NCBI GenBank assembly: GCA_020853815.1
Contig: JADYYE010000118.1
Location: 40,993 to 104,992, forward strand
DNA length: 64,000 nt
Reading direction: 5' to 3'
Source: Phycisphaerales bacterium
Lineage (GTDB): Bacteria > Planctomycetota > Phycisphaerae > Phycisphaerales > UBA1924
The notes under the pieces are model-generated. The model was not told where the DNA came from. It saw only the letters and a list, made by a program, of their open reading frames with translations, and did not search any database. Below, one piece after another: positions 36,622-44,509 of the stretch. The stretch's first letter is position 1. Each line of letters opens with the position of its first letter. The position numbers and the translations under genes were made by a program.

Positions 36622-38335
36622 TCGACTCCTTCTTCACGGGGTTTTCCGGGCGGATCGGGATGCCCGGGTGTCCCCAGCTCATGGAACGGCTGTAGAACGT
36701 GACGACGATACCGAGGCAGAGAAACACGGACGCGATGTAGGTGAGCGTGAGGCCCGGGTCGTGCATCACGCTGAAGATCGAGACGGTGGCGCCGTTGAAC
36801 CCGGACTGGTAGACCTTCCACGGGCCGTGGGCGTAGGGATTGTTCATGTAGATTTCGTACTTGGTCTCGGGCTGTCCCGGGAAGATGATGCCGACCTCGG
36901 ACTCATACTCCATGGCCATCTCGGTGCCGGGGTAGTCGACTTTGCGGAAGTCGTCGAGGCGGACGGTGAACGGGAGCTGGGCGCGGCGCGGGCCGTAGTG
37001 GATCGCCAGCTGTCGTCCGCTGTCGCTGGTGACGGGGAGCATGTTCCGCCACGCGATGGTCTTGAGCTCGGCGGAGTTTCCGACGCGGACAAGGATGGCG
37101 GGGCTGTTGTCCTTGGCGACCGGGGCCTCAACCAGGCGCGTGTCGACGTGGGCGTGGGACAGCTGGCGGTGGATGGTGACCTCGCGGGTGTCGAACTGCA
37201 GCGTGACGGGGTAGCGGGGCTCGAGATCAAAGATGCGCCCCGCGCCGTCGAGTCCCACAAAGCCGATCTTCGTCTGGTCGATCTTGCCGAAGACGACGAG
37301 CGTCTCCACGGCGTTGGCGCGGCCGGCCATGAGCTTGGCGTTGGACTTGGCCTGGCCCTCGATCGTCCGCCCCATGAACATCTCGGGGAACTTGGCGAAG
37401 GCGGTGTGGACCTCCGTGGTCCCCTTGCCGTCGCTGATCGTCACCTGCACCGCGGGGTTTTCCTCCGAGGTCGCGGGGCCTTCGAGGATCGTGTCGCCCG
37501 ACACCATGGCGCGGGTGAACCGCTTCAGCTCGGTGATCTTCCAGCCGTGGAACACCTCGTCGCCCACGGCGCCCAGCTCGTGCGTGTGCCCGCCGTCGGT
37601 GAAGAGATACTCGCCCTTGGAGTTCGCGTCGCGCGCGGGCGGCGTCCAGTCGCTCCCGTCCGGGAGCACCACCACCTTCAGCCCAAGCAGCGTCGGCGCC
37701 GCGCCCGCCTGGTCCTCCTGGCCCACCCACGCCGACTGCGGGCCCGCCACCGGCGAAATATCCACCGCGCGCAGCGGCACGGGGCTGTCGTTCGCCACGA
37801 CCTCATCTTCCTTTGAGTTCTGCCAGCGCTCCACCACCTCGAACGAAACGCCCCCCAGCGTGAGCGACTTGCGCCCCAGGGGCGCGGGGACGGCCCCCAG
37901 GCTGTTGAAATCGGCGCCGCTCCTTTCCATCACCTCGATCTGGTGCTCGGCGGTCTCGATGATGTTTCCCTGCGTCCCCTCGCGGAGCATGAGGTGCCCG
38001 TCGACCCGCCCCCACATCGACCAGAACCCGCCCGCGATCAACGCCACCAGCGACGCGTGGACCGTGACAAAGCCGACGTGCTTCTTCCGGAGCGGGACGC
38101 GCGTGATCACGGCGAAGATCAGGCTGACGCAGACCAGCGCCATGAGCGCCACGAACCACCACGAGCCGTACACCCACTCGCGCGCCACCGTCGCGTTCTG
38201 CTTCGAGTCCAGCCAGGTGCCCACGCCCAGCGCGATCGAGACCAGGAACAACACGGGCACCGCCAGCTGGATGCTCCCCAGGAAAAGGATGGTCCGGCCC
38301 CAGGGCGTGTAGTGCCAATCCAGTGACTTCTTCAT
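36542..38335 (-). CDS. resB: ResB/Ccs1-family cytochrome c biogenesis protein
   Basis: A 597-residue protein with the ResB layout: three N-terminal helices (residues ~12-35, ~57-80, ~85-108), a long periplasmic domain, and a C-terminal helix (LTLTYIASVFLCLGIVVTFYS). The first helix pair is followed by YGSWWFVALMALVCVSLIFAVITRVPLRKKHVGF, typical of the family. It presents the apocytochrome to CcsA for heme attachment. GGAGCGG precedes the ATG at 38335. Its last 26 codons overlap ccsA, an unusually long overlap. It follows the kinase-like gene by 41 bp. Confidence 0.87.
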   Translation of the reverse strand: MKKSLDWHYTPWGRTILFLGSIQLAVPVLFLVSIALGVGTWLDSKQNATVAREWVYGSWWFVALMALVCVSLIFAVITRVPLRKKHVGFVTVHASLVALIAGGFWSMWGRVDGHLMLREGTQGNIIETAEHQIEVMERSGADFNSLGAVPAPLGRKSLTLGGVSFEVVERWQNSKEDEVVANDSPVPLRAVDISPVAGPQSAWVGQEDQAGAAPTLLGLKVVVLPDGSDWTPPARDANSKGEYLFTDGGHTHELGAVGDEVFHGWKITELKRFTRAMVSGDTILEGPATSEENPAVQVTISDGKGTTEVHTAFAKFPEMFMGRTIEGQAKSNAKLMAGRANAVETLVVFGKIDQTKIGFVGLDGAGRIFDLEPRYPVTLQFDTREVTIHRQLSHAHVDTRLVEAPVAKDNSPAILVRVGNSAELKTIAWRNMLPVTSDSGRQLAIHYGPRRAQLPFTVRLDDFRKVDYPGTEMAMEYESEVGIIFPGQPETKYEIYMNNPYAHGPWKVYQSGFNGATVSIFSVMHDPGLTLTYIASVFLCLGIVVTFYSRSMSWGHPGIPIRPENPVKKESNDVPSTVARRPVVSGPDPLPVESAGG

Positions 38336-38376
38336 GATCCGCTCCGATTCGACGCGCCGGATCGCCCGGCCCGCCG

Positions 38377-39411
38377 CTATCTCGTCCCCGTCGTCGGCGC
38401 GCCGGCCGGCGACGCGGAGGGGTTCACCCCCGCCTCCTCGACCGAACGCTCCAGGTCCACCATCTTCTGCCCGTCGACATAGTCCGTCAGGACCACGCGC
38501 CGGATGTGCTTGAGCGACGCCACCGTCTTGCTCATCCTCGAAAGAGTCGTCTGTATTTCGCGGCAATACCGCTCGAGGTTCGGATTCCCGCCCGATTGAC
38601 GACCCACCAGCGACAATTGCATCTCGATCGTCGCCATCGCGTTGTTGAGGTCGTGGTTCAGCGTGACCGCGAGCTGGCGCAACGTCTCGGCCTTGCGCTC
38701 CTCGTTGGCCTGCAGCTGCTCGGCCAGGCGGTTGTACGCCGTCGCCAGCTCCCCGAACTCGTCCCCCTGCTCGACGTTGACGCGGTGCTCGAAGCGTTCC
38801 GCGGCCAGCTCGCGGCTTCCCTCGACGAGTTGGCCCACGGGCTTGAGCACCACCATCGCCGTGCGAAGCAGCACGAAGACCGCGATGTTCACCATCACCA
38901 GGGCCGACAGCGTCAGCCCCAGCACCAGCCAGCGGAAATACCCGTGGAAGTCCTTCTGTTCGGCGGCGACGAACCCGCGCGCGGTCTTGGCCAGTTCACG
39001 CAGCAGCTCGTGGACCCGGACCCGATTCTCGCGCTGGGCCGCGGCGTCGGTGTTGCCGGGCTCCACGAACGCCGGGAGCAGCTCGCTCAAGGCCGCGTAG
39101 GCCCGGGCCTGCGGCGAGTCCTTGAGCTTGATCGCCTCGTGCGCGCCGATCGTGGTCATGGCGGCCTTGAGCCGGTCGGCGGGCATCGCCGCGTCCAAGG
39201 GGCCCGAGGGCACGCGCCCGTCGCGCGCGTTCTCGATCTCCGCGATCGCGTCGTCCAGGTCGTGCATCCCGTCGACCAGCACCACCGCGTCGTGATTGAT
39301 CCGGTCGATCTCCGGGATCGCGTCCTGCAGCAGGTACACCGCCACCGCGGCGCCGGCAACGAAGCAGGCGACCAGGAGGCCGATCCGGATGAGAAGTTTC
39401 CGACGCAGCAT
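38377..39411 (-). CDS. HAMP + dimerisation-domain sensor lacking the histidine-kinase ATPase domain
   Basis: A 344-residue membrane sensor. Helix 1 is at residues ~6-29, a periplasmic domain at 30-160, and helix 2 at ~161-183. HAMP is at ~185-237 and a HisKA-like H-box, LAVTLNHDLNNAMATIEMQL, has the candidate phospho-His253. The protein then ends after ~90 residues (LKHIRRVVLTDYVDGQKMVDL) with no N, G1 or G2 box. So the ATP-binding domain is absent, not mutated. It sits 18 bp after the sigma-54 activator. It could act as a phosphotransfer/dimer scaffold served by a kinase elsewhere, or as a phosphatase; both are inference. Confidence 0.8.
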   Translation of the reverse strand: MLRRKLLIRIGLLVACFVAGAAVAVYLLQDAIPEIDRINHDAVVLVDGMHDLDDAIAEIENARDGRVPSGPLDAAMPADRLKAAMTTIGAHEAIKLKDSPQARAYAALSELLPAFVEPGNTDAAAQRENRVRVHELLRELAKTARGFVAAEQKDFHGYFRWLVLGLTLSALVMVNIAVFVLLRTAMVVLKPVGQLVEGSRELAAERFEHRVNVEQGDEFGELATAYNRLAEQLQANEERKAETLRQLAVTLNHDLNNAMATIEMQLSLVGRQSGGNPNLERYCREIQTTLSRMSKTVASLKHIRRVVLTDYVDGQKMVDLERSVEEAGVNPSASPAGAPTTGTR

Positions 39412-39429
39412 CGCCCGGCCCGATTCTCC

Positions 39430-40809
39430 TTACGGCGCGTTCACGCCGCGCTCCTGGTCCTGCAGGTCCTTGGGGATCCGCAGCTCCTCCAGCTTGCGGT
39501 ACAGGCTCGACACGCCGATGCCCAGGTGCTGGGCGGTCTCGGCCTTGTCGTAGTTGTGCCGACGCAGGCTGTAGATGATGTGCTGACGCTCGAACTGCAT
39601 CAGCGCCTGCTTGAGGTCCTCGCCCGTGTCCTCGTCGGTCGCGGCCGACTGGAACGGGAGGTCCGACGCCTCGACGTCGCGTCCTTCCGAGAAGATCACG
39701 GCCCGTTCGATCACGTTCTCCAGCTCGCGCACGTTGCCGCGCCACTCGTGGTTGAGCAGCGCCCGCATGGCGGCGTTGCTGATGCCCGTGACGTTCTTGT
39801 TCATCTTCCGCGTGTACTTGTCGAGGAAGTGCTGGGCCAGGAGGGGGATGTCCTGGCGGCGCTGGCGGAGCGGCGGGAGCGGCAGGCGCACCACGTCGAG
39901 GCGGTAGAGCAGGTCCTCGCGGAACTTGCCCTCCTTGCACAGGGTCTGCAGGTTCTGGTTCGACGCCGCGATGATCCGCACCTCGACCGGGCGCGGGCGC
40001 GTGTCGCCCACCGGGACGACGACGCGCTCTTCCAGCACGCGAAGAAGCGAGCTCTGGACCTGGATGGGGAGGGTGGAGATCTCGTCGAGGAAGAGCGTGC
40101 CGCCGTTGGCCGCCTCGAAGTAACCGATGCGGTCCTTCACCGCGCCCGTGAACGAACCCTTGCGGTGCCCGAAGAGCTCGGACTCGATGAGGTTCTCGGG
40201 GATCGCTCCGCAGTTGACGGCGATGAAGGGCTTGTCGCGCGTGATGCCGTTGTAGTGGATCGCCCGCGCGAACAGCTCCTTGCCCGTGCCCGACTCGCCC
40301 ACGATCAGCACGCTGCTCGACACGCCCGAGAGCTTCTTCACCAGCGCAAAGAGCCCGGCCATCGCGGGCGACTCGCCCACCAGATCGTGGAACGTCGACT
40401 GCGACGCCAGCTGCTCGGTGAGGATGCTCCGGTTGCGGCGCATCTCGCCGATCTCGAGCGCCCGCTTCACGCGGATCAGCACGTCCTCGAACTGCACGGG
40501 CTTGAGGAGGTAGTCCGCCGCCCCCATCCGCATCGCGCTCACCGCCGACTCCACGGTGCCAAACGCCGTGATCACGATCACGGGTGTCTGCGGGATCACC
40601 TGCTGCAGGTTCTTGAGCAGCGTGATCCCGTCCATCACCGGCATGCGGATGTCGGTGAGCACGAGGTCAAAGGGTTCGGCGATGACGGCGTCGTACCCCG
40701 CCTTGCCGTCCCCCGCCTGCACGACCTGATACCCCTCCTCGCCCAGGAGTTGGGCGAGGGATTCGCGGAGCAGTTGCTCGTCTTCGACAAGGAGGATCTT
40801 GGTCGGCAT
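39430..40809 (-). CDS. NtrC-family sigma-54-dependent response regulator
   Basis: A 459-residue activator. The receiver domain has Asp53 as phospho-acceptor (LTDIRMPVMDG) and the conserved Lys in LLKPV. The AAA+ domain has Walker A GESGTGKE (171-178), a sigma-54 contact loop GSFTGA at 218-223 (usual GAFTGA), GGTLFLDEIS and GNVRELENVIERAV. A Fis-type HTH ends the protein (ETAQHLGIGVSSLYRKLEEL). It is cotranscribed with the ATPase-less sensor, resB and ccsA. Four sigma-54 promoters lie within 11 kb, so it is the likely activator of the cytochrome island. Confidence 0.92.
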   Translation of the reverse strand: MPTKILLVEDEQLLRESLAQLLGEEGYQVVQAGDGKAGYDAVIAEPFDLVLTDIRMPVMDGITLLKNLQQVIPQTPVIVITAFGTVESAVSAMRMGAADYLLKPVQFEDVLIRVKRALEIGEMRRNRSILTEQLASQSTFHDLVGESPAMAGLFALVKKLSGVSSSVLIVGESGTGKELFARAIHYNGITRDKPFIAVNCGAIPENLIESELFGHRKGSFTGAVKDRIGYFEAANGGTLFLDEISTLPIQVQSSLLRVLEERVVVPVGDTRPRPVEVRIIAASNQNLQTLCKEGKFREDLLYRLDVVRLPLPPLRQRRQDIPLLAQHFLDKYTRKMNKNVTGISNAAMRALLNHEWRGNVRELENVIERAVIFSEGRDVEASDLPFQSAATDEDTGEDLKQALMQFERQHIIYSLRRHNYDKAETAQHLGIGVSSLYRKLEELRIPKDLQDQERGVNAP

Positions 40810-40830
40810 ACGCGGCTCCGAATGCTCGGA

Positions 40831-41550
40831 TTACTCCTTCTTGGGCTCCGCCCCGGCTTTCGACTTGGGTTCCGTGCCCGGCGCGGCGGCGTCGGGCGCG
40901 CCCTCGGGCTTGGCCTCGGGGAGGTACTGCGCCGGGATCGTGTTGCCCGGCGTCTCGAAATCCCAGAAGACGTTGACGATCCACCAGCGATCGTGGTCCT
41001 TCAGCAGGTGGATGCTGTTGATGCCGCGGATGTAGGGCTCCTTCTCCTCGGCGTTGTGGCGCGATTCGTAGGTGCTCCACACCTGGGCGATGTGCCCGAA
41101 GGTGTCGACCTTGCGGTGGACCTCGGTGTCGAGGAAGCCGCCCTTCTCGAAATACTTCTGGTTCATCTCGATGTACTTCCCGATGGGAACGTACATCGCC
41201 ATCGCCCCGCCGCGATCGTCGGAACGCGCCGGCACCATGCGGGCGTCGGGCGTGAAGAGCGACGCGTAACGCCCCCAGTCGCGCGCCTCGCCCGGGTTGC
41301 CCGCCGGGATCTTGTAGAACGCCGCGATGATGGCGTCGATCGACTTCACGTCCTCCACGCGAGCCTGCGGCCAGTCCACCTGCTCGTTGCTCAGTCCGGG
41401 GTGCCCCGACGGCATCGGCTTCTTCGACGGCTGGTTGGTCGTCGGGTGCTCCTGCGCCGGCTTGTCCTTCGGCGACTGCTTGGAATCCTGGTCGAGCGGC
41501 AACGGGCCCGAGAGAGCACAGGCCACCAGCGCGGCGAGCATGATGTTCAT
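40831..41550 (-). CDS. Secreted SnoaL/NTF2-like protein
   Basis: A 239-residue protein with a signal peptide (MLAALVACALSGPLPL), a charged Pro/Lys-rich linker and an NTF2-like fold at ~68-205. Within it are VKSIDAIIAAFYKIPAGN, WGRYASLFTPDARMV and NSIHLLKDHDRWWIVNVFWDFE. The C-terminus is low complexity. CTGGAGGATTCC gives a strong ribosome site for the ATG at 41550. It is the first gene behind a sigma-54 promoter and precedes the activator by 21 bp. Its role in the cytochrome operon is unknown; NTF2-like folds bind small molecules or act as enzymes. Confidence 0.78.
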   Translation of the reverse strand: MNIMLAALVACALSGPLPLDQDSKQSPKDKPAQEHPTTNQPSKKPMPSGHPGLSNEQVDWPQARVEDVKSIDAIIAAFYKIPAGNPGEARDWGRYASLFTPDARMVPARSDDRGGAMAMYVPIGKYIEMNQKYFEKGGFLDTEVHRKVDTFGHIAQVWSTYESRHNAEEKEPYIRGINSIHLLKDHDRWWIVNVFWDFETPGNTIPAQYLPEAKPEGAPDAAAPGTEPKSKAGAEPKKE

Positions 41551-41594
41551 GGAATCCTCCAGAAGCGAGAAAGGGTCAATCCGCATCACGCTGG

Positions 41595-41610
41595 TGCAAA
41601 TGCCGTGCCC
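41595..41610 (-). promoter_or_regulatory. Sigma-54 promoter P4 (ntf2-like/activator/sensor/resB/ccsA operon)
   Basis: On the minus strand the site reads GGGCACGGCATTTGCA. It has GG and GC ten bases apart and the TTGC box, and only the leading T of TGGCAC differs. The predicted start is near 41584, 34 nt before the ATG at 41550. Paired dyads lie 60-110 bp upstream. Confidence 0.8.
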
Positions 41611-41660
41611 GATCCACATGTCGCGCCGCCCGGCGTTCTTCCGCATGGAACAACGCGCAC

Positions 41661-41707
41661 TTCCCACGATCGGGAATCACCATACCAGTGATTCCCAGTC
41701 ATGGGAA
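41661..41707. promoter_or_regulatory. Two TTCCC-N6-GGGAA dyads 31 bp apart (enhancer-like operator)
   Basis: Dyad 1 is 41661-41676 (TTCCC, six bases, GGGAA) and dyad 2 is 41692-41707 (same arms). Their centres are 31 bp apart, three helical turns. Together they form a 22 bp imperfect inverted repeat (19 of 22). They lie at about -85 and -116 from the predicted P4 start, the usual position for a sigma-54 activator. The long inverted repeat could also fold in RNA and end the upstream operon. Confidence 0.72.
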
Positions 41708-41731
41708 GTGTAAAAATGGGCAATTTGTCTC

Positions 41732-43366
41732 TTACGGCCCGGTTGGGTAGCGTTTCGGGGAGTGGTCGACCCCGTGGCACGAAAGGAAGCACTCGCCGGT
41801 GAACCCGCCGCTGTCGCGGTATTCGAGCTTTCCGGTCACGCGATCCGGCAGCACGATGGCGGTGGCAAAGTTGATGAGGTGGGAGTTGGCGGAGGGACGC
41901 CCTTGGCCGGCCGCGATGCCGTGCGCGTCGTGGCACGCGGCGCACGGCGTCTGCTTGTCGACGATGTGGAGCTTGTGCCCGGGGAAGGAGCGATTCTCAA
42001 GAATGTTCGCGCGGTCGTGGCACTGGTAGCACAGGGCATAGGCCGCGGCGCTCTCGCTGGTGAAATCGCGGGTTTCGTAGGCGGCGACCAGGAGGCCCGG
42101 GTGGCTCGAGCCGTGGATGCCACCGGCGCCGGAATCCGAGCCGTGGCAATCGCCGCAGCGCATGGTGCTGGAGGTGGTCCAACCGGGGCGGAGGCTGGGC
42201 ACGTCGGTCGCGCGCCCGGAAACGCCGACGGGGTGCATGGAGACGGCCGAGGGGCTGAACTGCAATCGCACGTTGGCGTTGGAGATTCGGCGCGCGACCC
42301 GCGGCATCGCGATGTTGCCGTCGCCGTGGCACTTGTAGCAAACCTCCTGCTCGGCGGTGATGACGCGGACGGGCGCGCCGGAGGCGTTGACGCCGCCGAT
42401 TCGTCCGAGGCGCTCGAGAGAGCCGGTGCGGGGTCCGGGACCGGTCTGGCGGGCGACCGTGCCGCGCGTCATGGTGTGCGGGTCGTGGCAGCTGGTGCAG
42501 GTGGAATTGGCCTGGAATCCGCCGTCGGGATTGGGAACGCTCGATGTGTCGTGGGCGCTGATCTTGGTCATGTCGGAGGCGACGTCGACGGCCTTGGGGT
42601 GTGAGCCGTCGTGACAGCTGGTGCAGGTCTTGGTGATGTTCTGCTTCTTGAGCAGGAGCGCGCCGCTGGGGGCGGTGTGGTTCTGGTGGCAATCGACGCA
42701 CTGCGCGTGCCCCTGGATGTCGGTCTGGCCGACGGCGTGGCAGGAGACGCAGAGCTCGGAGTTGGTGTTGCGCATGACCAGGAACTTGCCGAAGGCGTTG
42801 TTGTGGGCGTCGTGGCAGGTGGTGCACTGCAGCTCGCGGTTGGTATCGAGCTGCACCGACGCGGGCAGGCCCGAGGGATCGCGGAGTTTTCCGTCCTTGG
42901 TCGCCAGCGCGGAGTCATAACGGAACGAGATCGGGTGGTCGTCGCGAAGGTCGGTGCCGAGATTTCCCGAGCCGTGGGGCATGGTCACCACGCCGCCGGC
43001 CATGGTGATGGGCGTGGCGCGGCTGAGCACGCTCCCCAGCGCGATGGTGCCGTCGTGACAGGAGAGGCAGAGCTTGGAATCGCCGGTCGGCTGCCCGGGC
43101 TTGGCGTCCAGGGAGCGACTGGTGTAGACCAGATAGGCCTGGGGCGACATGGCGCGGTTCCACAACGGCGCGATGGGCGAGGCGTTGTGGGGCGTGTGGC
43201 AGAAGATGCAGACCTGATCCTCGCTGGAGGCGCGCACGCTGGCGGCGCTCCCCGCGGAGAGATCGTGCGGGCTGCTCACCATCGAGACGACCTGGGCCGT
43301 CGCCCCGGCCGCGGCGAACAGCGCCCCCACCGCCGCCATCCACGCTGGTTGACGAATTGCGTTCAT
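41732..43366 (-). CDS. Multiheme c-type cytochrome, 11 CXXCH plus one CX3CH
   Basis: A 544-residue secreted cytochrome with a signal peptide ending ATAQ. CXXCH motifs start at residues 53, 100, 181, 206, 223, 248, 290, 343, 404, 446 and 475. A twelfth site is CFLSCH (526-531), with three residues between the cysteines. The first ~215 residues carry the tetraheme layout CIFCHTPH ... APLWNR ... CLSCHDG ... DDHP ... CTTCHDAH ... LCVSCH, also seen in the 206-residue protein at 48988. It is the last gene of the porin/NHL operon and overlaps the NHL gene by 4 bp. It is a likely periplasmic or cell-surface electron carrier. Confidence 0.9.
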   Translation of the reverse strand: MNAIRQPAWMAAVGALFAAAGATAQVVSMVSSPHDLSAGSAASVRASSEDQVCIFCHTPHNASPIAPLWNRAMSPQAYLVYTSRSLDAKPGQPTGDSKLCLSCHDGTIALGSVLSRATPITMAGGVVTMPHGSGNLGTDLRDDHPISFRYDSALATKDGKLRDPSGLPASVQLDTNRELQCTTCHDAHNNAFGKFLVMRNTNSELCVSCHAVGQTDIQGHAQCVDCHQNHTAPSGALLLKKQNITKTCTSCHDGSHPKAVDVASDMTKISAHDTSSVPNPDGGFQANSTCTSCHDPHTMTRGTVARQTGPGPRTGSLERLGRIGGVNASGAPVRVITAEQEVCYKCHGDGNIAMPRVARRISNANVRLQFSPSAVSMHPVGVSGRATDVPSLRPGWTTSSTMRCGDCHGSDSGAGGIHGSSHPGLLVAAYETRDFTSESAAAYALCYQCHDRANILENRSFPGHKLHIVDKQTPCAACHDAHGIAAGQGRPSANSHLINFATAIVLPDRVTGKLEYRDSGGFTGECFLSCHGVDHSPKRYPTGP

Positions 43367-44502
43367 GGCCTTCCACCCTCACTCCCGTCCATGTTCGCGC
43401 CCGTGCTCGCGCCCGCGCGCCCGTCCGTGCCCCCGTCCGTGCCGTCGCCCAGATACTGGAAGACCTGCACCCGCTGGTTATATGAATCGGCGATCCAGAC
43501 GCGTCCCTTTGCATCGATGTGAATCCCGGCCGGAAGCCAGAACTCGCCCGGCCCGCGCCCTTCGCGTCCCACCGACAGGAGCAACTGCCCCTCGGGGCTG
43601 AAAAGCTGCACCGCCTCGAACTGCGCATCCACCACGTAGACGTGTCCGTCGGGGTCGACCGCCACGCCCTTGGGCTGGGCGAAATAACCCGGCAGGTCGC
43701 CCTGTCGCCCGATCTGGCGGATCGGCTTCAGGTCCGCCCCGAAGACCTGCACGCGGAAGTTGAGCGTGTCGCTGACGTACAGGCGGCCTTGGCGATCCAG
43801 CGCGAGGTTCGTCGGGTAATTGAACGTGCCCAGCTCCGTGCCGCGCTCTCCCAGTCGCGTGATCTCCGCGCCGGCGCCGTCCAGCAGGATGACCTGGTGC
43901 GCCGCCACATCGGCGACGTAGACCCGCCCGCCCGCGTCCGGCGCGATTCCCGCGGGGCGCTTCAGCGCGCCCGCGCCGAGCCTGGCGGTCATCGCGCCCG
44001 AGGCGTCAAAGGCGTACACGCACGCCGCCACGGAATCCGACACCAAGAGACGCGACCCCGCGCCGTCCCACGCAAGCGCCACCGGGAGCCCGAACTTCTC
44101 CGGCGGTTCCCAGCGCCCGTAGCGGCGCGACTCCAGATCAAACACATGCACCGTCTGCCCGTTGCTGTCGGCGACGAAGACCTTGGACCCGCCGTCCGTA
44201 CACACGCCCATCGGGCTCGTCATGCCCTTGGCGGCGTCCTCGCCGAAGAGCCCCGCGCCCAGCGACTCGAGGAAGCTCTTCGAGGGTTTGAGGTCCTTGT
44301 CGGTCGAAATCTCGCCCAGGAATCGCAGGCGCGCCGGGTCGGGCGGCGCGGGCCACGACGGGGCGGCGTCGCCCGCCTCCAGGATCCGTCCCGCGGGCGA
44401 TGAGCAACTCGAAAGCACCGCGATCGACGCGAGAGCGCCCGCCGGGAGCAGCCACGCGGACGAGCGTGCGGGCATGAACCGGGATGTCGGCGGGTGGTTC
44501 AT
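43363..44502 (-). CDS. NHL-repeat beta-propeller lipoprotein (second)
   Basis: A 379-residue lipoprotein with lipobox LSSC near residue 33. Six NHL-type repeats follow, for example GVCTDGGSKVFVADSNGQTVHVFDL, GIAPDAGGRVYVADVAAHQVILL and GVAVDPDGHVYVVDAQFEAVQLF, making a propeller. The C-terminal ~25 residues are Gly/Asp-rich from a short tandem repeat. NHL propellers accompany multiheme cytochromes in known extracellular electron-transfer clusters, where they are thought to help assembly or secretion. It lies 7 bp after the beta-barrel gene and overlaps the large cytochrome. Confidence 0.88.
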   Translation of the reverse strand: MNHPPTSRFMPARSSAWLLPAGALASIAVLSSCSSPAGRILEAGDAAPSWPAPPDPARLRFLGEISTDKDLKPSKSFLESLGAGLFGEDAAKGMTSPMGVCTDGGSKVFVADSNGQTVHVFDLESRRYGRWEPPEKFGLPVALAWDGAGSRLLVSDSVAACVYAFDASGAMTARLGAGALKRPAGIAPDAGGRVYVADVAAHQVILLDGAGAEITRLGERGTELGTFNYPTNLALDRQGRLYVSDTLNFRVQVFGADLKPIRQIGRQGDLPGYFAQPKGVAVDPDGHVYVVDAQFEAVQLFSPEGQLLLSVGREGRGPGEFWLPAGIHIDAKGRVWIADSYNQRVQVFQYLGDGTDGGTDGRAGASTGANMDGSEGGRP

Positions 44503-44509
44503 GGTTCTC

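Noticed and set aside
41659..41709. The double dyad as an intrinsic terminator for the porin/cytochrome operon.
   Set aside because: The inverted repeat is long but has no T-run on the minus strand, and the 31 bp spacing with an adjoining sigma-54 promoter fits an operator better.
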